From Thermoplasmata archaeon (lineage in GTDB: Archaea; Thermoplasmatota; Thermoplasmata; Lutacidiplasmatales; UBA184): a stretch of 5,155 nt of DNA. The notes under the pieces were generated by a model. The model worked only from the letters and a program-made list of their open reading frames with translations. It searched no databases and was not told the DNA's origin. Positions 1 through 4,891 of this stretch are shown here, one piece after another (positions within the stretch are counted from its first letter, which is position 1; each line of letters opens with the position of its first letter). The DNA lies in NCBI GenBank assembly GCA_030040755.1, contig JASHTC010000033.1:1-5155 (forward strand), given 5' to 3'. The position numbers were made by a program, and so were the translations under genes.

Positions 1-97
1 GCACGAGCCCGCCGAGCAGTATGAACCCACCCGCGGCGACCCCGAGGACCCGCCACAGGAACCGGTGGACCCGACGGTCGCGGTGCGAGAACGACAC
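1..97 (-). CDS. N-terminal fragment of a predicted membrane protein
   Basis: Only the first 32 codons are in the window; the gene runs off the left edge. The start is a GTG at 97-95, preceded by AAGGAG with 7 bases of spacing, one of the best ribosome binding sites in the window. The visible protein begins MSFSHRDRRVHRFLWR, a basic cytoplasmic-looking start, and continues into a hydrophobic, Gly-rich stretch from about residue 14 to the edge that looks like a first transmembrane helix. Basic residues before the helix suggest an N-in orientation. The gene begins 16 bases after the argF stop on the same strand, so it is probably cotranscribed with argF. The family cannot be recognised from 32 residues, and no link to arginine metabolism is visible beyond position. 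Confidence 0.66.
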   Translation of the reverse strand, partial: MSFSHRDRRVHRFLWRVLGVAAGGFILLGGLV

Positions 98-104
98 GGG
101 CGGG

Positions 105-110
105 CTCCTT
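105..110 (-). promoter_or_regulatory. Ribosome binding site of the membrane protein gene
   Basis: AAGGAG on the minus strand, 7 bases before the GTG at 97. It lies between the argF stop codon and this GTG and decides the start of the partial gene. It also suggests translation by re-initiation or independent ribosome loading on an argF-led transcript. Confidence 0.65.
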
Positions 111-113
111 CGG

Positions 114-1052
114 CTAGCGTCGCCGCGGGCGGAGGAGCAGTTCGAGGAGCGCCTTCTGGGCGTGCAGCCGGTTCTCCGCCTGGTCCCAGATCGCGGCGCG
201 CGGGCCGTCCATCACCTCGTCGGTGATCTCTTCTCCGCGGTGCGCGGGAAGGTCGTGGAGGACAAAGGCGCGGGGCGCCGCCTTCTCGAGGAGCGACGCG
301 TTGACCTGGAATCCCTGGAAGGCGGCCTGCCGGGCGACCTTCTGCGCCTCGTCCCCCATCGACACCCAGACGTCCGTGTACAGCGCGTCCGCCCCCGCGA
401 CCGCGTTGGCGGGGTCGTGGGTGAGGAGGATCCGACTCCCGGACCTCCGGGCGAGCCCCTGCGCGGCCGAGACGACCTCGGGCCGGGGAGGGTACTCGAC
501 CGGGGTCGCGGCGGTCAGGTCGAGGCCCACCGCGGCCGACCCGAGGAGGAGCGAGTGGAGGACGTTGTTCCCGTCGCCGATCCACGCCAGGCGGTGTCCG
601 CGGAACCGGCCCTTCCACCGCTCGTGCATCGTCAAGAGGTCGGCCACGACCTGGCAGGGGTGCTCGAGGTCGTCCAGTGCGTTGATGACCGGGATCGACG
701 CGTGACGCGCGAGCTCGACCTCGTCGGCGTGTCGGAAGGCTCGGTAGGCAATCCCGTCCACGTAGCGCGAGAGCACCCGGGCGGTGTCGGCGATCGTCTC
801 CCCGCGCCCGAGCTGCAGGTCCTGGGCGGAGAGGAACAGCGAATGGCCTCCCAGGTCGTGGGCGGCGACCTCGAACGACGTCCGGGTCCGGGTCGACGGT
901 TTCTCGAAGATCAGGGCGAGCGTCCGGCCCTTCAGCGGGGCGGGGCTCCGGCCTCGGGCCCGCAGGCGCTTCAGCGTCGTCGCTCGGGTCAGGATGGCGG
1001 GGAGGCGGTCGGCGATGTCGGAGATGGAGAGTAGGTCCTTGGACCGTGGCAT
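114..1052 (-). CDS. argF: Ornithine carbamoyltransferase (variant HDLP motif)
   Basis: Predicted cytosolic enzyme of arginine biosynthesis that transfers the carbamoyl group of carbamoyl phosphate to ornithine, giving citrulline. The 312-residue length is normal for the family. Visible motifs: the carbamoyl-phosphate loop STRTR (53-57, followed by TSFE), HPCQ (131-134), GDGNNV (159-164), the ornithine-side DVWVSMG (227-233), and HDLPAHRGEE (266-275). The usual HCLP motif reads HDLP, so the conserved Cys that contacts ornithine is Asp267 (codon at 254-252). The ATG at 1052 is chosen because the protein opens like the family (MPRSKDLLSI); the reading frame extends 60 codons further upstream, but that stretch is unlike the family and runs over a TATA-like element and the end of the upstream gene. 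There is no clear ribosome binding site, so a leaderless or near-leaderless message is possible. Aspartate or N-acetylornithine carbamoyltransferase is less likely because DxxxSMG and PAHRGEE are the ornithine-enzyme pattern. The family call is firm; substrate specificity is slightly open because of Asp267. Confidence 0.94.
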   Translation of the reverse strand: MPRSKDLLSISDIADRLPAILTRATTLKRLRARGRSPAPLKGRTLALIFEKPSTRTRTSFEVAAHDLGGHSLFLSAQDLQLGRGETIADTARVLSRYVDGIAYRAFRHADEVELARHASIPVINALDDLEHPCQVVADLLTMHERWKGRFRGHRLAWIGDGNNVLHSLLLGSAAVGLDLTAATPVEYPPRPEVVSAAQGLARRSGSRILLTHDPANAVAGADALYTDVWVSMGDEAQKVARQAAFQGFQVNASLLEKAAPRAFVLHDLPAHRGEEITDEVMDGPRAAIWDQAENRLHAQKALLELLLRPRRR

Positions 1053-1082
1053 AGTCTGACCGGGATTAGCAGAACTCGGGCG

Positions 1083-1090
1083 GTTAAGTC
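1083..1090 (-). promoter_or_regulatory. TATA-like element of argF
   Basis: The minus strand reads GACTTAAC here, the only AT-rich patch in the 76-base gap between the Nudix-like gene and argF. Its centre is about 34 bases before the argF ATG. With the usual archaeal distance of about 26 bases to the transcription start, the message would begin near 1060 with a leader under 10 bases. That fits the absence of a ribosome binding site. Assigned by position and composition only. Confidence 0.4.
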
Positions 1091-1128
1091 GTTGGGGTGG
1101 CGCTCGGCGAGCCGGGGCCGCCCGAGCC

Positions 1129-1686
1129 CTACGACCGCTGGGGGGGGTCCCGTGGAGCGAGCCCGGCGAGCTCGAGCACGTCCCCGTGGCCGCGGGCGAA
1201 CTCCCCCCGTCGAGTCGCCCCCACCGGGACATAGGAGAGCTCCCGCCAGAGCCGGTGGGTGGGCGGGCGTCGCGGGCCGGGGCCCGTGAACAGGAAGTGC
1301 AGGTCCCAGTGGAGGTCCTCCGCCGTGGAGTCCGGGCGGCGGTAGGTTTCGGAGAAGACCTGCGGGCCCGAGAGGCCCGTTAGCTCCAGGCCGAGCAGCT
1401 CCCGTCCGACCCGGTGGGCCGCCTCGCTCGGCGACTCGAACAGGAGGAGCTGGGTCGCCGGGAGCATCCAGCGCTCCCCGACCCGGGCGGCCCGCGCCGG
1501 GTCCAGGCCCCCGAGCTCTTCCCATTCGGGGCCGGGCGCGATGTGGCCCACGAGCGCCCGCTTCGGGTCGTCGGGGGCCGTGAGGATCAGGAAGGCGCTC
1601 AGGCACATCCCATCGGAGGGGACGACCGAGTGACCCGGTCCGACCGGCGCGAAGCCGGGACTGAGGCGGGCGAATCGTCGCGCCAT
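1129..1686 (-). CDS. Nudix-like protein with degenerate Nudix box
   Basis: A 185-residue protein, predicted soluble. The core CLSAFLIL (28-35), the WEELGGL segment (55-61) and the LPATQLL strand (75-81), followed by FESPSEAAHRVGRELLGL (83-100), have the order and spacing of a Nudix fold. Aligned to the canonical GETPEQAVVRELQEEVGI pattern, Arg92, Glu96 and Gly99 remain, but the leading Gly is Phe83 and two metal-binding Glu positions are Val93 and Leu97. Efficient Mg-dependent pyrophosphohydrolysis is therefore doubtful; a ligand-binding or altered-substrate role is possible, and the substrate cannot be named. A later DLHWDLHFLFTG segment (124-135) looks like a further core strand. The start is uncertain: ATGs at 1713, 1686 and 1608 are in frame, none with a clear ribosome binding site. 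1686 is used because the VVPSDGMCLS run looks like part of the fold and argues against 1608. The gene is divergent from the thiolase operon and upstream of argF. Confidence 0.68.
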   Translation of the reverse strand: MARRFARLSPGFAPVGPGHSVVPSDGMCLSAFLILTAPDDPKRALVGHIAPGPEWEELGGLDPARAARVGERWMLPATQLLLFESPSEAAHRVGRELLGLELTGLSGPQVFSETYRRPDSTAEDLHWDLHFLFTGPGPRRPPTHRLWRELSYVPVGATRRGEFARGHGDVLELAGLAPRDPPQRS

Positions 1687-1756
1687 CCGGGCCCGGGGAG
1701 GGGCCAGCCCCATTTGGGGTTGATGGCGCGCCCCGGGACCCCGCGGCGGAGTCAGA

Positions 1757-1764
1757 CATAAGAA
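1757..1764. promoter_or_regulatory. TATA-like element between the Nudix-like gene and thiolase operon
   Basis: CATAAGAA on the plus strand (TTCTTATG on the minus) is the clearest AT-rich patch in the 112-base divergent gap. For the plus strand, a start site about 25 bases downstream gives a leader of roughly 15 bases before the GTG at 1799, just including the GAGGG ribosome binding site. For the minus strand, it would give a leader of about 20 bases to the ATG at 1713 or about 47 to the one at 1686. Plus-strand use is the better supported of the two. Confidence 0.42.
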
Positions 1765-1786
1765 GCCACCCCGGCTGGGCCGCCCC

Positions 1787-1791
1787 GAGGG
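1787..1791 (+). promoter_or_regulatory. Ribosome binding site of the thiolase-like gene
   Basis: GAGGG, 7 bases before the GTG at 1799. It supports that GTG as the start over the in-frame ATG at 1892 inside the conserved N-terminal strand. Confidence 0.55.
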
Positions 1792-1798
1792 ATATTCC

Positions 1799-3226
1799 GT
1801 GCCGACCCGCTCGAGGAAGGAGAAGCCGTCCGACCCGGTCGCGACCCCCGCTGGCGGAGCGCACCGAGCGCCGAAGGGGCGACGGGTGTACATGGTCACC
1901 GGCGGGGTGACCAAGTTCGCCAAGGCCCATCCCGCGATGGATTTCCGCCTGATGGTCAAGCGCGCCTACGATTACGCGGTGAAGGGAATCCCCAACCTGA
2001 CGAAGGACCGGATCGACGGGACCCGGATCTCCTACTTCTCGGACCATTTCTCCCGTCAGCTCAAGGCGGCCAGCATGGTCCAGGACTACCTCGGGCTGAA
2101 CCCGAAGGGATCGGTCCGGATAGAGTGGGGCGGGGCGACCGGCGGCGAGTGCTTCCAGGCGGCGTACGAGGCGGTCGCCAGCGGGCGGATGGATGTCTGT
2201 CTCGCGGCCGGGTACGAGACGATGAGCCGAGTCGCGACCTGGAAGGGCAACGAGTTCATCGCGCTGGCCTCGGACACGAACTTCGACTTTCCGCTCGGAG
2301 GATTCTACACCGGCTACTACGCCCTGATGGTCGTGCGTCACATCTACGAGTACCTGCGCCTCACCCGGTTCGCCCACGTCCAGGACGAACGGGAGGCGCA
2401 GCGCCTCGCCATCCAGGAGGGGAGCCGGATCATGAGCATGGTCTCGGTGAAGAACCACCGGAACGCCCTGCACAACCCCTACGCGCAGTATCCGAAGCGT
2501 CTGACCGTCCAGGACGTCCTGAACTCGGAGATGATCAGCTACCCGCTCACGCGCGAGCAGATCTGCACCATGAGCGACGGGGCCGCGGTCGCCTTCCTCT
2601 GCTCGGAGTCGGTCGCCCGGGAGTTCACCGACCGGCCGGTGCTCGTCAAGGGCGTGGGGTGCGGGACCGACACGATGCGGCTGGCCGACCGCCCGTTCGG
2701 GAAGGTCCCCTTGATGCCGAACGAGTCGGCCCGAGACTACGCCCACCTTCCCTACCCCGGGGTCCACTCCTTCCGCGCGGGCCGCGCGGCCGGCCTCGAG
2801 GCCTACCGGATGGCCGGTATCACGGACCCGAACCGGGAGCTCGACTTCATCGAACTGCACGACGCCTACGCCTCCAGCGAGATCCAGACCTACGAGGACC
2901 TGGGTCTCTGCCGGTACGGGGAGGGGTACGGGTTCGTGGAGCGGGGCGACCCGTTCCTCCGCGGGATCGATTACGGCTTCCCGACCCCCCACGCGGGAGC
3001 CATCCCGGTGAACCCCTCGGGCGGGCTGATCGCCTGCGGGCACCCGGTCGGCGCGACCGGCTTGATGCAGGGGGTCTTCGCCTTCTGGCAGCTCCAGGGA
3101 ACGGTCCCCCAGCACTTCGGGGACCCGGCCCTCCAGCTGAAGGACCCGAAGCGCGGGGCGATCCACAGCCACGCGGGGACCGGTTCGAGCGTCACGGTCT
3201 CGATCCTGGAGCGGGGGTTCCGATGA
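1799..3226 (+). CDS. Thiolase-superfamily protein (SCP2-type), nucleophile Cys replaced
   Basis: A 475-residue thiolase-fold protein, longer than the usual archaeal thiolase of about 390. The core starts near residue 28 (GRRVYMVTGGVTKF), after a polar, basic extension. Recognisable parts are the N-terminal active-site region WGGATGGECFQAAYEAV (110-126), GYETMS (138-143), VKNHRNALHNPYAQ (217-230), PLTREQICTMSDGAAVAFL (249-267), HDAYASSEIQTYEDLGLC (354-371), NPSGG (405-409), CGHPVGATG (413-421) and HAGTGSSVTVSIL (458-470). HDAY and GHP carry His354 and His415, expected in SCP2-type thiolases. In the position of the nucleophile (the Cys of ACASG), the protein has Gly112; Cys118 lies six residues further on. 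The start is a GTG with GAGGG 7 bases upstream. The stop overlaps the DUF35 start, so the two proteins are made together and probably form a complex. Ordinary archaeal partners make acetoacetyl-CoA for HMG-CoA synthase in the mevalonate pathway. The missing Cys points instead to a non-thiolytic activity such as C-C lyase (aldolase-like) chemistry, which is inference. The fold is near certain; the reaction is unknown. Confidence 0.9.
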   Translation: MPTRSRKEKPSDPVATPAGGAHRAPKGRRVYMVTGGVTKFAKAHPAMDFRLMVKRAYDYAVKGIPNLTKDRIDGTRISYFSDHFSRQLKAASMVQDYLGLNPKGSVRIEWGGATGGECFQAAYEAVASGRMDVCLAAGYETMSRVATWKGNEFIALASDTNFDFPLGGFYTGYYALMVVRHIYEYLRLTRFAHVQDEREAQRLAIQEGSRIMSMVSVKNHRNALHNPYAQYPKRLTVQDVLNSEMISYPLTREQICTMSDGAAVAFLCSESVAREFTDRPVLVKGVGCGTDTMRLADRPFGKVPLMPNESARDYAHLPYPGVHSFRAGRAAGLEAYRMAGITDPNRELDFIELHDAYASSEIQTYEDLGLCRYGEGYGFVERGDPFLRGIDYGFPTPHAGAIPVNPSGGLIACGHPVGATGLMQGVFAFWQLQGTVPQHFGDPALQLKDPKRGAIHSHAGTGSSVTVSILERGFR

Positions 3227-3747
3227 AGGCGCGTCCCCCGACCCTCACGAAGTTCCGGGACGTCCAGGCCGAGCTGGCGCGCAGCGGGGCCGCGCTCTTC
3301 CGCGACCCGGACGGGGTCGAGAGTCTCGTGGTCCGCTACCCGTACGCCATCGAGTACATCCACAGCTACGCGGAGGACTCTCCGTTCTTCCTCGGCCTGG
3401 CCGAGGGGCGGCTCCGGGGCTCGCGGTGCACGAAGTCGGGGTGCGGGTGCGTCTACGCCACTCCGCGCAGCCACTGCATGGAGTGCGGGTCCCCGACGGA
3501 GTGGGTCGACCTGCCGAAGGCCGGGAAGCTCCACTCCTGGACCACCTGCCACTTCGGTTCCGAGGCGTTCCTGAAGGAGACGCCCTACAACCTGGCGCTC
3601 GTCGAGTTCGACGGGGTCAACAGCCTGCTGCTCGTTCGGCTGAAGGACGCCCGGGAATCCGACCTCTACGTCGGCATGCCGGTCGAGGCGCGGTTCGACC
3701 CGAACCCAAAGTACGCGGTCACCGACATCTGGTTCGTGCCGAAGTAG
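3223..3747 (+). CDS. DUF35 zinc-ribbon/OB-fold partner protein
   Basis: A 174-residue protein whose ATG overlaps the thiolase stop (ATGA), which indicates coupled translation. An N-terminal helical part (about 1-58) with FFLGLAEGRL is followed by a rubredoxin-like zinc ribbon with Cys69, Cys74, Cys85 and Cys88, and a C-terminal OB fold (about 95-174: GKLHSWTTCHFG, NLALVEFDGVNSLLLVRL, GMPVEARFDP). DUF35 proteins bind thiolase-fold partners. In the archaeal thiolase/HMG-CoA synthase complex the DUF35 subunit holds both enzymes, and in the actinobacterial Ltp2 aldolase the partner is also a DUF35 domain. The first zinc pair is unusual: Cys-x4-Cys with an extra Cys76, where the family normally has Cys-x2-Cys; the second pair (85, 88) is standard. 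The protein is probably not catalytic alone and helps bind the acyl-CoA or assemble the complex. It is the last gene of the operon; the next gene is convergent. Confidence 0.92.
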   Translation: MKARPPTLTKFRDVQAELARSGAALFRDPDGVESLVVRYPYAIEYIHSYAEDSPFFLGLAEGRLRGSRCTKSGCGCVYATPRSHCMECGSPTEWVDLPKAGKLHSWTTCHFGSEAFLKETPYNLALVEFDGVNSLLLVRLKDARESDLYVGMPVEARFDPNPKYAVTDIWFVPK

Positions 3748-3848
3748 GTCCACGCGGGAGCGGGTCGGAGTTCCCGGGCCATCTCCCAGGAACCGGGGCG
3801 CGACCCCCGAAGGGGGAAAGGGTTGGGTAGACCGTCCGGCCTGCTCCC

Positions 3849-4640
3849 CTACTGGGTTCCGGGGGGCGGAGGGGGCACCTGACCGCCCGGCGGGGGCGCG
3901 GTGCTCCAGGCGGGTTGACCCGGCTGGCCCATCGGGGGAGGGGGTGGCGTCTTCTTCTTCCGCATCACGAGGACGAGGACCAGGGCCACGACCACCACGA
4001 CGACCACCACGCCGACGAGGATGTAGATCCAGGAGCTGACGCCCGAGGAGCTGCTGGAGGTCGACGTGCACGAGGTCCCCGTGCAGGTCCCGCTACCGCC
4101 ACCCGGGCTACCGGGGCCGTAGTTGCTCCCGAGCCAGCTGTAGCTGTAGGACGTCGAGGTTCCCGTCACGGCCACTGCGTTGAGCGTGAAGCTCGCGGAC
4201 GGGGGGAGGAGGAGGGTCGCGATCGAGAAGGAGAGCGTGGCACCCCCGTTCGAGGCGGTGAAGAAGAGCGGTCCGAACTCTCCCGCGTTCGACGTCGCGC
4301 CGTAGTAGAAGCCGGCGGTCGTGTTGTTGCTGAACCAGGCGTAGGCCGTGGCGTTGCCCGCCCCCGACCCGCCGAACCAGACCTCGTAGATGTAGTTCGA
4401 GCTGTCGAGGACGACCGTGCCGGCCACGGTGAACTGGACCGAGATGTTCGGCCCGCTCGAGTAACTCGAGCTCACGGCGATCAGGTCGGAGTTGGGGCTC
4501 GACCCGCTCGCGGACTGAGTGAACGATAGGTTGTATCCGCTTCCGCTCGCTGCGGCCAACCCGCTGAGCGCGAGAAGGCATGTTACGGTCGCCACCACGG
4601 CGAGCCCCAGTCCAGGGCCCGCCCACCTCGTTCTCTCCAT
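3849..4640 (-). CDS. Cell-surface protein: signal peptide, one C-terminal membrane helix, proline-rich tail
   Basis: A 263-residue protein of unknown function. Residues 1-32 are a signal peptide: MERTRW, a hydrophobic core to about 28, and a likely cut near the LAAAS run. Residues 35-172 form a β-rich outer domain, with alternating hydrophobic strands and segments such as YIYEVWFGG and LLLPPSASFTL; it vaguely recalls DOMON/CBM9-like domains of archaeal surface proteins, but I cannot confirm that. Sequons at Asn37, 65, 96, 105 and 106 suggest N-glycosylation. A Gly/Ser/Thr stalk (176-203) with Cys186 and Cys191, perhaps a disulfide, leads to a Val-rich helix (about 205-226), then RKKK (227-230) as stop-transfer, and a 33-residue cytoplasmic tail with two runs of five prolines (232-236, 256-260). 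The ATG at 4640 puts the signal peptide at the N-terminus; an upstream in-frame GTG at 4688 would add 16 polar residues and is less likely. It lies downstream of tRNA-Phe on the same strand and converges with the DUF35 gene. Confidence 0.85.
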   Translation of the reverse strand: MERTRWAGPGLGLAVVATVTCLLALSGLAAASGSGYNLSFTQSASGSSPNSDLIAVSSSYSSGPNISVQFTVAGTVVLDSSNYIYEVWFGGSGAGNATAYAWFSNNTTAGFYYGATSNAGEFGPLFFTASNGGATLSFSIATLLLPPSASFTLNAVAVTGTSTSYSYSWLGSNYGPGSPGGGSGTCTGTSCTSTSSSSSGVSSWIYILVGVVVVVVVVALVLVLVMRKKKTPPPPPMGQPGQPAWSTAPPPGGQVPPPPPGTQ

Positions 4641-4700
4641 GTTGTTGTGCTCGGTCCCTTCCCGTCCGTCGGGGAGACAGGCTCGCACGGGGCTCTCAGG

Positions 4701-4709
4701 TCATAAGGC
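4701..4709 (-). promoter_or_regulatory. TATA-like element of the surface-protein gene
   Basis: The minus strand reads GCCTTATGA here, preceded by purine-rich CGGAA that could serve as a BRE. The centre is about 64 bases before the ATG at 4640, so transcription would start near 4678 with a leader of about 38 bases. The leader contains GGGAAGGGA, but that is rather far from the ATG for an efficient ribosome binding site. Assigned by composition and position. Confidence 0.4.
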
Positions 4710-4752
4710 TTCCGAAATTCTCGACAGGCCGTGGACGGGGGCCCGGGGGAGG

Positions 4753-4826
4753 TGCCGCGGGCCGGGCTTGAACCGGCGGCTTCAAGATCTTCAGTCTTGC
4801 ACTCTCCCAAACTGAGTTACCGCGGC
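4753..4826 (-). tRNA. tRNA-Phe (anticodon GAA)
   Basis: The full cloverleaf can be read on the minus strand: acceptor stem GCCGCGG pairing with CCGCGGC, D arm ACTC/GAGT with a GG-containing loop, anticodon stem CAAGA/TCTTG with loop CTGAAGA, variable loop AAGCC, and T arm GCCGG/CCGGC with loop TTCAAGC. The anticodon GAA is at 4792-4790, which makes it phenylalanine. There is no intron. The discriminator is A and is followed by CCT, so the CCA tail is not fully encoded and must be finished by the CCA-adding enzyme. A TATA box lies at the expected distance upstream (4854-4860). All stems pair perfectly, so the gene looks functional. Confidence 0.97.
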
Positions 4827-4853
4827 ACGGTGGCGCGAGGGGGGGTTCCGGCC

Positions 4854-4860
4854 TATTATA
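4854..4860. promoter_or_regulatory. Shared TATA box of tRNA-Phe and the SH3 gene
   Basis: TATTATA on the plus strand and TATAATA on the minus: a near-symmetric element and the only AT-only run in a very GC-rich gap. On the minus strand its centre is 31 bases before the mature tRNA 5' end, which would place transcription start about 5 bases upstream of the tRNA; GAGAAC beside it could be the BRE. On the plus strand its centre is about 35 bases before the GTG at 4892, giving a leader of about 10 bases. The tRNA assignment is strong; use for the SH3 gene is likely but less certain. Confidence 0.68.
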
Positions 4861-4891
4861 GTTCTCCCGTGGGAGGGTGCGCGGGGGACCG

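Noticed and set aside
21..1034. Open frame on the plus strand opposite argF
   Set aside because: Rich in Arg, Gly and Glu with no family features; it is the shadow of argF, whose motifs are clear on the other strand.
1053..1232. Upstream extension of argF by 60 codons
   Set aside because: The added sequence is Ser/Pro/Arg-rich, unlike the family N-terminus, and would cover the TATA-like element and overlap the upstream Nudix-like gene.
989..3172. Long open frame on the minus strand (727 codons) opposite the thiolase gene
   Set aside because: The product is a low-complexity Arg/Gly/Pro/Val-rich sequence typical of antisense frames in high-GC DNA. The plus strand carries an unmistakable thiolase over most of the span, and the rest overlaps the Nudix-like gene and the 5' end of argF.
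2125..3222. 5' extension of the DUF35 frame by 366 codons, which would look like a fusion
   Set aside because: The extension is a +1-frame shadow of the thiolase gene, rich in Arg and Pro. The real start is the ATG at 3223 in the ATGA overlap, where DUF35-like sequence begins.
3804..3816. CCCCC-GAA-GGGGG hairpin in the convergent gap, a possible terminator
   Set aside because: The stem is only 5 bp with a 3-base loop and no T-run follows on either strand. Archaeal terminators depend on T-rich tracts, so in this GC-rich DNA it is most likely chance.
2971..4071. Minus-strand frame spanning the DUF35 gene and the convergent gap
   Set aside because: It overlaps the well-supported DUF35 gene and the surface-protein gene in another frame and shows only biased, low-complexity composition.
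3915..4529. Plus-strand frame with a His/Asp-rich start that looks like a metal-binding protein
   Set aside because: The His/Asp run is the complement of the repeated valine codons of the surface protein's membrane helix; the rest is Arg-rich shadow sequence.
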